NCBI RefSeq assembly: GCF_023195535.1
Contig: NZ_JALPNF010000012.1
Location: forward strand, 1-64,000
Direction: 5' to 3'
DNA length: 64,000 nt
Origin: Sphingomonas faeni
GTDB taxonomy: Bacteria; Pseudomonadota; Alphaproteobacteria; Sphingomonadales; Sphingomonadaceae
Below, one piece after another: positions 18,722-26,822 of the stretch (the first letter of the stretch is position 1; every line of letters starts with the position of its first letter). A model generated the notes under the pieces. It made no database searches and had not been told where the DNA came from. It saw nothing but the letters and a program-made list of their open reading frames with translations. Position numbers and translations under genes: made by a program.

Positions 18722-20104
18722 GTGAGTCTGACGGCCGAAGATCCAGGATTTGGCATGCAAGCAAAGACGGGTCTGTTGAGGGCTTCCGCACAGATGATGC
18801 GCGTTCGTCTGTATGCGTTATTGCTTGCCCTCGATATCGCTGCGATCATTCTGGGCGTCGTGATGGCGATCCCGCTGCGCGTGACCACCGCCAACTGGTT
18901 CGGCGTGCTGATCCTGCTGCTGCCGCTGTTCGTAACGATTGCGTTCAACTCCAAGGCCTATTCGGTGATCGCGTTGCGGTCGGCGGAGACCGGGATCTGG
19001 GCCAGCCTGCAGTCGCTTTTCCTGGCCTATGCGCTCCTGTTCCTCACGTATTATCTGTTCAAGGTCGATCCGACTGCGTCGCGGCTCATCATGATCTGCT
19101 CCGCGGTTGCGGCGGCGGGTTTGATCTATGTGTTCCGCGAGATCGTCGGGCAACGGCTGATTCCGTATCTCCAGCAATCGGTCACCGCCGAGGTGCTGAT
19201 CATCGATCGCGTTGCGCTGCACGGACCGACCAGTATTGCGATCCTCGATGCGGCGCAGCTGGAACTTCGCCCGGACCTCAAGGATCCGGTCATGCTCAAT
19301 CGGTTCAGCCAGGTCCTGCGTGGTCTGGATCGCGCGGTCATCCTGTGCCCGCCCGAGGCGCGCCGTGCGTGGGCAATGATGCTGAAAGGGGCAGGCGTAC
19401 GCGGCGAGATCATCGTCGAGGATGTCGACGAGCTCCGGCCGATCGGGGTCGGGTCGCTCGACGGGCACTTCACGCTGGGTGTATCGACCGGTCCGCTCAC
19501 GCTGCGCAATCGGGCGCTGAAGCGCGGCTTCGATATCGTGGTTTCGGCCGGCGCGCTGCTGGCGATGTTCCCGGTCTTGCTGCTGATCGCGGTGGTCATC
19601 AAGCTCGACAGTCCAGGGCCGATCCTGTTCCGCCAGCGTCGGGTCGGGCGCGGCAACGCCTTTTTCGATATCCTGAAGTTCCGCAGCATGCGCGTCGAGA
19701 GCAGCGACGCCGCCGGCGCCCGCTCGACGCAACGCGACGACAACCGGATCACGCGGGTCGGCCGATTGATCCGACGGACCAGCGTCGACGAACTGCCGCA
19801 GCTGATGAACGTGTTCCTGGGCCATATGAGCATTGTCGGCCCGCGACCGCATGCGCTGGGGTCGCTTGCCGGCGAAGATCTGTTCTGGGAAGTCGACGAG
19901 CGGTATTGGCATCGGCATGCGCTGAAACCCGGGATCACCGGGCTCGCCCAGGTTCGCGGGTTTCGCGGCGCGACGCACACCCGCGACGACCTGGTGCTAC
20001 GCCTTCAGGCCGATCTGGAATATGCCAATGGCTGGCAACTCAAGCGCGACCTGATCATCATCTTCGCGACGTTCAAGGTGCTGGTCCACAAGAACACCTA
20101 TTGA
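18722..20104 (+). CDS. polyprenyl-phosphate sugar-1-phosphate transferase (EPS initiating enzyme)
   Basis: 460 residues. It moves a hexose-1-phosphate (probably glucose) from UDP-sugar to undecaprenyl phosphate, the first step of repeat-unit synthesis. Four N-terminal helices (about 25-135), a CoA-binding-like middle part (about 150-260), then the catalytic bacterial sugar transferase domain. That domain has LKRGFDIVVS, SPGPILFRQRRVGR, FDILKFRSMR, RRTSVDELPQL and GPRPHA, ending with GLAQVRGFRG. GTG start at 18722 after GGAGG and seven bases. It is of the GelB/SpsB/WbaP/CpsE type. No sphingan sugar genes (rml) are near, so I do not assign gelB. Its upstream region is shared with the divergent PilZ gene. 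Confidence 0.92.
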   Translation: MSLTAEDPGFGMQAKTGLLRASAQMMRVRLYALLLALDIAAIILGVVMAIPLRVTTANWFGVLILLLPLFVTIAFNSKAYSVIALRSAETGIWASLQSLFLAYALLFLTYYLFKVDPTASRLIMICSAVAAAGLIYVFREIVGQRLIPYLQQSVTAEVLIIDRVALHGPTSIAILDAAQLELRPDLKDPVMLNRFSQVLRGLDRAVILCPPEARRAWAMMLKGAGVRGEIIVEDVDELRPIGVGSLDGHFTLGVSTGPLTLRNRALKRGFDIVVSAGALLAMFPVLLLIAVVIKLDSPGPILFRQRRVGRGNAFFDILKFRSMRVESSDAAGARSTQRDDNRITRVGRLIRRTSVDELPQLMNVFLGHMSIVGPRPHALGSLAGEDLFWEVDERYWHRHALKPGITGLAQVRGFRGATHTRDDLVLRLQADLEYANGWQLKRDLIIIFATFKVLVHKNTY

Positions 20105-20111
20105 GGCGTTG

Positions 20112-21080
20112 CTAGGATACGGCGGCCGCATCGGGCGTCGTCGCGGCCATCATCTGCGGTTCCGAAAGCGGCTGGCGCCATGACTTTGATCCGCCGAACG
20201 ACTGGACGGACAGCCAGCTATAGCCGCTCTTCCACCAGGCCCTGAGATACGGCGAACGGCTGTCGAGCACCTGATCGCCGTCCCGCGTCCGCGCGACCAG
20301 GATCGTGTGGAGCCCGACAATCGGTGCGTATACGACGGCGAGCGACAATCGGCTCTTCGGGAAGCCCGCCGCAATCAGCTCGGCCTGTTTCTCAAGCGCC
20401 ATGTCCTCGCAATCCCCGGCTGCGCCCTGATCGGCGCCGCTGCGCTGCCAAACCTCTTCGCGACCATAAATCGACAAATCGGTGGCCTGCCGAACGATCC
20501 TGTTCACGCGCAGGTTGATCCGCTGCAACAATTTGCGTTCGTCGTCTGCTGACATCTCGGCCGGGACGGCGGCCGACGATACAGCCGAGGTCACGGGCAA
20601 TGGGCCAGATCGTACGGGCACGGCGTCGCCATCCCCGACGCTCGACCCCGTCATCAGATCGAGCGTGTAGCGAAACGGAGACAGCGCCAACAGGACGTCA
20701 CGCGGCTCGGACGCAACGACGAAGCCCCCGAACCGATGGCGCAGAGTCGCGGCCTGCACGGTCACGGTCATCGTCATCGAGGCAGCGGATAGCCGCCCCT
20801 GCAGCGAAGTTGGTCCAGACTGTCGAATAAGCGGGAGCGGCGTGGCGATGATGGCGGCAGTCGGGCCGATCGGAGTACCGCTTCCTGAAAGCGTCGTGGC
20901 CACTTGATCGTCGTCGCAGCTGACCGGGGTCTGCGCACACATCGCTAGATAGCCTTTCGGCGCGTCTGCCTTGCCGCCAAGTGTAAGGAAAGGCGAAGGT
21001 TTCGTTCGAGCGAGAGCCGGTTGGATTACGGCGCACTGTGCAGCCAACACGTACATCAGACGTCGTTTAAGGTCGCCCAC
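20112..21080 (-). CDS. BTLCP (LapG-like) periplasmic cysteine protease with large insertion
   Basis: 322 residues. Signal-like N-terminus, then the Peptidase_C93 catalytic core with Cys224 (GDCEDMALEK), His258 (GLHTILVA) and Asp273 (VLDSRS), preceded by INLRVNRIVRQATDLSIYG. In the family LapG cleaves large adhesins when c-di-GMP is low. Here the usual short N-terminal GYLAMCAQTPVSC (43-55) is separated from the core by about 120 extra residues, rich in Ser/Ala/Thr. Start is GTG 21080 with GGAGAG five bases upstream. Only seven bases separate its stop from the convergent initiating transferase. Its substrate may be an adhesin or an EPS-locus protein; no LapA or LapD homologue is in the window. 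Confidence 0.85.
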   Translation of the reverse strand: MGDLKRRLMYVLAAQCAVIQPALARTKPSPFLTLGGKADAPKGYLAMCAQTPVSCDDDQVATTLSGSGTPIGPTAAIIATPLPLIRQSGPTSLQGRLSAASMTMTVTVQAATLRHRFGGFVVASEPRDVLLALSPFRYTLDLMTGSSVGDGDAVPVRSGPLPVTSAVSSAAVPAEMSADDERKLLQRINLRVNRIVRQATDLSIYGREEVWQRSGADQGAAGDCEDMALEKQAELIAAGFPKSRLSLAVVYAPIVGLHTILVARTRDGDQVLDSRSPYLRAWWKSGYSWLSVQSFGGSKSWRQPLSEPQMMAATTPDAAAVS

Positions 21081-21338
21081 GAATACTCTCCGATCGGTAC
21101 ACGGGGTCCAAGCTAGGGGCGTTCTATCAATTTATTGTTCCGGCTCGTGGTTAATGTGTTGTGGAGCATGCCGTCATGGCAGCCGGATCCTTACCTGTGT
21201 CGACATTGCGGAGGTTGGGGTGCGCGGATCGGCACAGGGCAGCGCGCACGCCCGGTGTGCCGGCAGTGGCGTAATCGCGGCGTAATGGCGTGACATCGTC
21301 ACCCAAGACGTTAGGGCGGCGCGCGGGGAGACCGATTG

Positions 21339-22814
21339 ATGGCTGAGGACGGGTACAAGGCACGCGTGATGTCCGGGGCGTTGGGCACCGGTGCCGCGCA
21401 GGTTATCCGGATCATTCTGACGTTCGCGAGCACGATCATCGTCGCGCGTCTGTTGTCGCCGAGCGATTACGGAACGTATGCGATGGCGGCACCGGTCATC
21501 GGTTTCGCGATGCTGTTCCAGAATATCGGCTTCGATCACGCGATCGTGCAGGCCGACGAGGTCGACGACGTCCAGTTGTCGTCGCTGTTGTGGCTGAACG
21601 TCGGGCTGTGCGCGGTCACGTCGATCATTCTGGTCGCGCTGTCGCCGTTCGTCGCGATCTTCTATCACAATTCGGCAAGCGGCGTGCTGGTCGCCGCCTC
21701 CGCGCTGCTGCTGCTCTTCACGGCCCCTAACCCATTATACAACGCGATGCTGAACCGTTCGATGCGGTTCCATGCGCAAAGCCTGGTCGAGATCGTGAGC
21801 AGCATCGCCGGCTTCGCCGCGACCGTCATCGCCGCGATCATGCTGCGATCCTATTGGGCACTGTGGATCGGATCGCTGCTGTCGACCATCGCCAATACCG
21901 CGATGTTCATGATCCTAGAGCGCTGGCGTCCCAAGTTCGTGTTCAGCTGGAGCGCGATCCGGACCATGGTCGGCTTTGGCGGGGGCGTGTCGGCCGCCAA
22001 CATATCGGTTTTCGTGACGCGCAACCTCGACAACGTCCTGCTCGCGCGTTTCTGGGGCGCCGCGCCGCTCGGTCTGTACGATCGTGCCTACAAGCTGATG
22101 CTGTTCCCGTTGCAGAATTTCACCGGGCCGATGTCGCGCAACGTCTTGCCGGTCCTCGCCCGGACGCGGGACGACGGCGAACGGTTTCGCCGCGCATTCA
22201 TGCTGTTCCTACAGGCGCTCACCGCGGTGGCGGTGCCAGGCATCCTGGTCGCCGCGGTGGCGGCGGAGGACGTGGTTCAGGTGCTGATGGGCCCGCGTTG
22301 GAGCAGTGCCGCACCAATATTCCGCTGGCTGGCTGCCGCCGGTGCGCTGCTGATCGTCAACGATGCCGTGCTGTCGCTGTTCATCGCGACCGCCCGGACC
22401 AGGGCCCTAGTCCGCTGGAGCGCATTCTCCGCCGTCACTGTGATCATCGGGTTCGTCGCCGGCTTGCCTTGGGGACCGCTGGGCATGGCGATCGCCTATT
22501 TCGTGGGCGAGGCGCTGCGCGCGCCCGCGCTGTTCGTCGCTGCCACCCGCGGCACGTCGGTGCGGGTCCGCGAGTTGTTCGCCCTGCACCTGATCACGCT
22601 CTTCGCGCTGGCGGCAGACCTGGCGGTGATGGCGGTACTGCCGACGACACTGCCGGCGGTCGTCCGTCCCGGCGTGCTTCTGATCGTCAGCTATGCAGCG
22701 ACGGGCGCCGCGCAGTTCCTTTCGCCTTATGGGCGAGAGCTGATAACGATCGGTGCGCGGTGGGTGGGCCAGAGCGGCCGGTCGCTGTTCGTTACGCTGC
22801 GCCGCCCGCGCTGA
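21339..22814 (+). CDS. MOP-superfamily lipopolysaccharide/EPS flippase (Wzx type)
   Basis: 491 residues and about 14 helices. It begins with SGALGTGAAQVIRIILTFASTIIVARLLSPSDYGTYAMA, cut here only by its helices, which is the hallmark of the WzxC/PST family. Central helices carry NLDNVLLARFWGAAPLGLYDRAYKL. It flips the polyprenyl-linked repeat unit across the inner membrane. ATG 21339 is preceded by GGGGAG; an in-frame TTG sits just before it. Upstream, 21081-21338 holds nothing recognised. It stands alone on the plus strand between the BTLCP gene (divergent) and a convergent glycosyltransferase. Confidence 0.9.
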   Translation: MAEDGYKARVMSGALGTGAAQVIRIILTFASTIIVARLLSPSDYGTYAMAAPVIGFAMLFQNIGFDHAIVQADEVDDVQLSSLLWLNVGLCAVTSIILVALSPFVAIFYHNSASGVLVAASALLLLFTAPNPLYNAMLNRSMRFHAQSLVEIVSSIAGFAATVIAAIMLRSYWALWIGSLLSTIANTAMFMILERWRPKFVFSWSAIRTMVGFGGGVSAANISVFVTRNLDNVLLARFWGAAPLGLYDRAYKLMLFPLQNFTGPMSRNVLPVLARTRDDGERFRRAFMLFLQALTAVAVPGILVAAVAAEDVVQVLMGPRWSSAAPIFRWLAAAGALLIVNDAVLSLFIATARTRALVRWSAFSAVTVIIGFVAGLPWGPLGMAIAYFVGEALRAPALFVAATRGTSVRVRELFALHLITLFALAADLAVMAVLPTTLPAVVRPGVLLIVSYAATGAAQFLSPYGRELITIGARWVGQSGRSLFVTLRRPR

Positions 22815-22860
22815 CGGTTCGACGACGGGCCGGCTGGCGCAGAGCGGCCGGCACCGCCGC

Positions 22861-23964
22861 CTAGCTTGAAGCTCGCTTGTGCACCGCGATCGCGGTGTAG
22901 GCCTCGACCGTCTCGCGGGCGAGCCGCTCGGGGTCCATGCGGCTGAGGTCCGGCGCCGCCGACCGCGGCTTGGCGCGTAGCGCGACCGCGGCCTCCAGGG
23001 CCGCATCGGGACCACCGACGAACAGCCCCAGCCACTCGGCGCCGACGATGGCCTGAAGGTCGCGCATGGTGGGGGTATCGCGGGCGACGACCGGCGTGTT
23101 CAACGACAAGGCAAGGATCGCCGCGCCCGAGTGGAGGGCGGTGCCGAGATCATAGGGCAGCACCACGACGTCCGCACGCGCATGAAGCCCGGCGACGTCG
23201 GCATCGTCGATCCGGCCTTCGACGAAGTCGACGCCCGGCATTTGCGCAAGCGCGTGGATCTCGTCCCGATACGTCGACGTGCCGCGAATCTCGCCGGCAA
23301 TGACCAGACGCTCGCCGCGCGCACCGTCTTGGACACCGTCCAGGGCACGGGCCTGGGCACGGTCCTGGAATGCGCGCAGCAGGCCATCGACGTTCTTGTA
23401 TCGGCGCAACTGCCCGAACATCAGGAAGGTGAGGGGGCGCGTCGCGTCCTGTCGGGTCGGCGTGGTGACCGGCTCAGGGGGATAATAGCCGATATAGTGC
23501 GAATGCAGGACCACGCGGGCGGGGGTGTCGGCGAGGTCGGGAAAGCGCTTGCGGACCGAATCGAGCGCCGACGGGCTGAGGCTGATGATGAGATCCACCA
23601 TCCGGTTGAACCGCTTCAGAAACCAGTGATACACCCGGCCGGCATTCGGGCGGTCATGCGCGCCGAGATCATGTGCCGTCCAGACGATGCGCGCGCCGCG
23701 TGCCTTGGCCGCCTTGAGCAGCAGATATTCCTTGAGGACGTCGGCGATCATGGTGGCATGTCCGGCGTCCCATCGCACCAGAAACTCCGGCCAGTGGATA
23801 TGGATGACGTCGGGCGACTGCGTAGCGACCGCGTGACGGGTATAGGGAATGATCCGCACCGGACGTGTCGCCATGCCCTCGTACAACAGCTTGGTATAGG
23901 GATTCTCGCCCGATGTAGCGGAGGCGGCCTGGGCAATGATGCGTAAATCGCGCGACGTCGTCAT
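22861..23964 (-). CDS. GT-B fold glycosyltransferase (family 4-like)
   Basis: 367 residues. N-terminal domain with DVIHIHWPEF and the acceptor-side IVWTAHDLGAHD; C-terminal Rossmann domain with FLMFGQLRRYKNV and the donor-side VVLPYDLGTALHSGAAILAL. The arrangement resembles GumI/GumK-like enzymes that extend lipid-linked EPS intermediates. ATG 23964 has no strong Shine-Dalgarno. It is convergent with the flippase gene (46 bases apart) and divergent from the secreted protein at 24098. Sugar donor unknown. Confidence 0.82.
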   Translation of the reverse strand: MTTSRDLRIIAQAASATSGENPYTKLLYEGMATRPVRIIPYTRHAVATQSPDVIHIHWPEFLVRWDAGHATMIADVLKEYLLLKAAKARGARIVWTAHDLGAHDRPNAGRVYHWFLKRFNRMVDLIISLSPSALDSVRKRFPDLADTPARVVLHSHYIGYYPPEPVTTPTRQDATRPLTFLMFGQLRRYKNVDGLLRAFQDRAQARALDGVQDGARGERLVIAGEIRGTSTYRDEIHALAQMPGVDFVEGRIDDADVAGLHARADVVVLPYDLGTALHSGAAILALSLNTPVVARDTPTMRDLQAIVGAEWLGLFVGGPDAALEAAVALRAKPRSAAPDLSRMDPERLARETVEAYTAIAVHKRASS

Positions 23965-24097
23965 AGTTGGTGTTTCGCCTCAAAATCGATCGGACGATGC
24001 TATTGCATCGGCGAATGGAAGGGAATGCAGCGCGTGCGGCGGTTACGAGTGTCTGCAAAAATCGGTAGAGCAGCGCTGAAAACAAAAGGTAATCGTC

Positions 24098-25171
24098 GTG
24101 ACAAAGACAGTCGTTCTGCAACTCGGTTCCGTTGTTGCACTGGCCGGGGCAAGCCTGCTCACGACGTCGAGCCCGGCTCAGACGTCGACCAAGCGATTGG
24201 CCGCCGACCAGCCGTTCGCCGATACCAGCATATGGAATACACCGCTTGGGCGCGGCGCTGTCTTCCAGTCCGATACCGCGGCCGAGACGGCGATGATCCA
24301 CAGCGACGATGTCGGCGGGCACAGCGGCTCCTATGCCTGGATCGCAGTCGGCGGCGTCGGTGTCTATCGTGCGAAGAATACCGACCCGCTTGTACGCTGG
24401 ACGTTCGACCGGCGATCGGCCACCGCGCCCTGGCCGGCGGGCGGGGTGATGTACAACGGGTCGATCGAACTGCGGACGCCGTCCTCGCTGAAGTTTCTGG
24501 GCGGCAGCGACGGCCATGCCGTGCTGATCGATCCCACCGGGCAGGTCGCCTACGAGACCTGGATCGGCAAATGGGATGCCGCGAATCGTACGATCCACGC
24601 GACCTACCTCGTCCGTGTGGACCTGAAGGGATCTGGCATTGCCAGCGGCGAATCGCGGTCCGAGGGTATTCGCGGGTTCGGCGGTTCGCTGCTCGGCGGG
24701 CTGGTGCGGTGCGAGGAACTCAGGCGTGGCGAGATCCCGCACGCCGTTGCGATGGTGTTCAGCACGACGATGTTGCGCAAATCGCCGACGATGGCAGGGC
24801 AGAAGGTCTGGCCTGCCAGCATGAGCGACGGCGGCGGCAAGAACAATTATCAGGGTCTGGTGCCCATGGGCGCCCTGATCGGGATCAGGCCCGACGTTGA
24901 CCTTTCGAAGCTGGGGCTGACGCGTGAGGGCCTTGCCTTGGCAAACGCCTATCGCCGCTTCGGCGGGTATGTGGTCGACGCATCGATCGGGTCCGAAACC
25001 CTGGCAGTGACGGAACCCGGGTGTGACAAGCAGGCGACCAGCAACCTGTTTACCGACGTCCGCAAGATCAGAGACAAGCTGGCACGCGTGCTCAACAACA
25101 GTGTCGCGACGCCCGGCGGGCCCGGACAACGCGTCGCGGCGACACCGCCGCCGCTAGACACCACGCGCTAG
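24098..25171 (+). CDS. secreted protein of unknown function in the EPS locus
   Basis: 357 residues with a Sec signal (VALAGASLLTTSSPAQT). The mature part starts with FADTSIWNTPLG, a motif I associate with secreted proteins of unknown function in actinobacteria and proteobacteria. It then runs through Gly/Trp-rich beta-strand sequence (YAWIAVGGVGVYRA, AVLIDPTGQVAYETWIGKWD). Two Cys (C219, C306) could pair. GTG start at 24098 after AAAGG. Possible roles are a polysaccharide-binding or -modifying protein; no catalytic motif is visible. It is divergent from the glycosyltransferase at 22861 and convergent with the small membrane peptide. Confidence 0.65.
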   Translation: MTKTVVLQLGSVVALAGASLLTTSSPAQTSTKRLAADQPFADTSIWNTPLGRGAVFQSDTAAETAMIHSDDVGGHSGSYAWIAVGGVGVYRAKNTDPLVRWTFDRRSATAPWPAGGVMYNGSIELRTPSSLKFLGGSDGHAVLIDPTGQVAYETWIGKWDAANRTIHATYLVRVDLKGSGIASGESRSEGIRGFGGSLLGGLVRCEELRRGEIPHAVAMVFSTTMLRKSPTMAGQKVWPASMSDGGGKNNYQGLVPMGALIGIRPDVDLSKLGLTREGLALANAYRRFGGYVVDASIGSETLAVTEPGCDKQATSNLFTDVRKIRDKLARVLNNSVATPGGPGQRVAATPPPLDTTR

Positions 25172-25192
25172 CGGCGGTCGGATAAGGGCGCT

Positions 25193-25312
25193 TCACAGCA
25201 GATAGGTGAGCGCCCCGGTCCATAACGTCACACCGACGAGCATCGCCGCGAGCAGGGACATGGTGCCGCGAGCGGATGGAGCCTCTCGGACCGCGAATTG
25301 CTGATGATTCAT
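25193..25312 (-). CDS. 39-residue membrane peptide
   Basis: MNHQQFAVREAPSARG followed by a single hydrophobic helix (LLAAMLVGVTLWTGALTYLL) ending at the stop. ATG 25312 has GGGAG five bases upstream, a convincing ribosome binding site. It lies downstream of the DUF1501 gene, and 38 bases upstream of its start lies the palindrome 25351-25377. Probable single-pass inner-membrane peptide; function unknown. The size is at the limit of prediction. Confidence 0.55.
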   Translation of the reverse strand: MNHQQFAVREAPSARGTMSLLAAMLVGVTLWTGALTYLL

Positions 25313-25350
25313 ACCCACTCCCAGATAAGCCGGTGTACCGGTCTCGTTTC

Positions 25351-25377
25351 CACACTGTCCCAAACGTGGACAGTGTG
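25351..25377. promoter_or_regulatory. perfect 10-bp inverted repeat, candidate operator
   Basis: CACACTGTCC (25351-25360) and GGACAGTGTG (25368-25377) pair perfectly across a seven-base spacer CAAACGT. It sits between the DUF1501 stop and the 39-residue peptide start. No T-tract follows on the minus strand immediately, so an operator or attenuator is as likely as a terminator. The half ACTGTCCCA also occurs upstream of the OPX gene (about 10765) and of thiD (about 47353). Confidence 0.55.
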
Positions 25378-25442
25378 AGCATAAGTTCACCATCTCGAGC
25401 TCGCTGACAAGAGCTTTTTTACAATTCTTTAACCATACCCGA

Positions 25443-26822
25443 TCATAGAAAACCGACGTTGCGGGTCGAGGCATCGTAATTGCTGATATTCGGCAGGACC
25501 GTTCCGAGGTCTCCCGCCGGTACGCCGAACCAGGTCGCCATGGTTGCGGCATATTGGTCGACGGACATGGTCGGCAGCAAACGCCCCTGACCGACATCGT
25601 TCGATGTGCCGTCGCCGATCTCCGGCGGCGAGCCATAATAGCGCCCGCCCTTGACCGCACCGCCCATCGTGAAGTGCATCGATCCCCAGCCATGATCGGC
25701 GCCATCGTCGTTCGAGGTCAGCGTGCGGCCGAAATCGGATGCGGTAAACGACGTGACCTTGTCGGCAACGCCCAGCGCGACCGTGGTATCGTAGAAAGCC
25801 CGCATCGCGCTGGCGACGTTGCCGATCAACGTCGGATGCGTCGTGGCCAGATGGTCGTGCAGATCGAAGCCGCCGGCCGAGACGAAGAACACCTGTCGTT
25901 TCAGCCCGAGTTGCGACGAGACCGAAATCATCCGTGCCACCATCTTCAGTTGGTTGGCGAGATTGTTGTTCGACGGAAACAGCGAGAAATTGCCTGCCGG
26001 CGCACCCTGCAAGGCACTTGTGACCTGCGCATAGGCGTCGAGCGAACGGCGCGAGATCGTCGCATGTTCGCTGACCGCCAGATTGCCCGATCCTGCCGTC
26101 ATGACCTGGCGCAGGGCCTGATTCGCGGCGCTCGATCCGTATAGCGTCGTCGAATTGTTGAGCAGAGGTACCGGCCCACCCGTCCCGATCGCATATTGGA
26201 TGGCGTTGGCGCCGGTCAGGAAGATCGCGTTGTTGCTGGCATTTATGCATGTCAGCGTCGCCGCCCCATTCCCTGCCTGGATGACGTCGCCCATCCGACC
26301 GCCCCAACCCGACGTCGCGGACGGCATGGATGTCTGGAAATAGGTCTGCTGGTCGTTGTGGCTGAACAGCTTTGGGGGAAGCTTGGCCGTATTTTGCAGA
26401 TATTGCTGCTTGGTGGTCGGCATGACCAGCGTACCCAGGTTGAGCATCACGGCCATCTTGCCCTGATCGAACACCGGCTTCAGCGGTGCCATGGTCGGTG
26501 CAAGCGCATATTGCCGACCGCCGCCGACCTTGGGAGCGAGTGCCGTGGCCGCCAGCGCCTCGCGTTGCAGCGCGAGGTTGGGACGCGCGGCGAGATAGGC
26601 GGCGTAGCTCGCATCGTCATAGGGAACGAGCGTGTTGGCGTAATCCATGCCGCCATGGAGAAACACGCAAACCAGCGCCTTATAGTCGGTGGCGGTCGCC
26701 GCCGCCGCCTCGCCGATGATGCCAAGGCTGTTGGCGAATGGGGCCGCGACGCCGGCAAGCCCCAGCGCACCCGCCCGGCCAAGAAAGGCTCGGCGGGACT
26801 GATCATGCTGAAAACAGGACAT
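25443..26822 (-). CDS. DUF1501 protein with twin-arginine signal
   Basis: 459 residues. Tat signal near the start (RRAFLGRAGALGLAGVAAPFA) and the DUF1501 sulfatase-like fold, with VFLHGGMDYANTLVPYDD and late metal-site-like motifs FDLHDH and DFGRTLTSNDDGADHGWGS. It is exported to the periplasm folded. The family is nearly always downstream of a DUF1800 gene, as here, and its function is not established. The start overlaps the DUF1800 stop by one base (TAATG), so the pair is translationally coupled. Location inside an EPS locus suggests a role at the cell surface, but that is inference. Confidence 0.88.
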   Translation of the reverse strand: MSCFQHDQSRRAFLGRAGALGLAGVAAPFANSLGIIGEAAAATATDYKALVCVFLHGGMDYANTLVPYDDASYAAYLAARPNLALQREALAATALAPKVGGGRQYALAPTMAPLKPVFDQGKMAVMLNLGTLVMPTTKQQYLQNTAKLPPKLFSHNDQQTYFQTSMPSATSGWGGRMGDVIQAGNGAATLTCINASNNAIFLTGANAIQYAIGTGGPVPLLNNSTTLYGSSAANQALRQVMTAGSGNLAVSEHATISRRSLDAYAQVTSALQGAPAGNFSLFPSNNNLANQLKMVARMISVSSQLGLKRQVFFVSAGGFDLHDHLATTHPTLIGNVASAMRAFYDTTVALGVADKVTSFTASDFGRTLTSNDDGADHGWGSMHFTMGGAVKGGRYYGSPPEIGDGTSNDVGQGRLLPTMSVDQYAATMATWFGVPAGDLGTVLPNISNYDASTRNVGFL

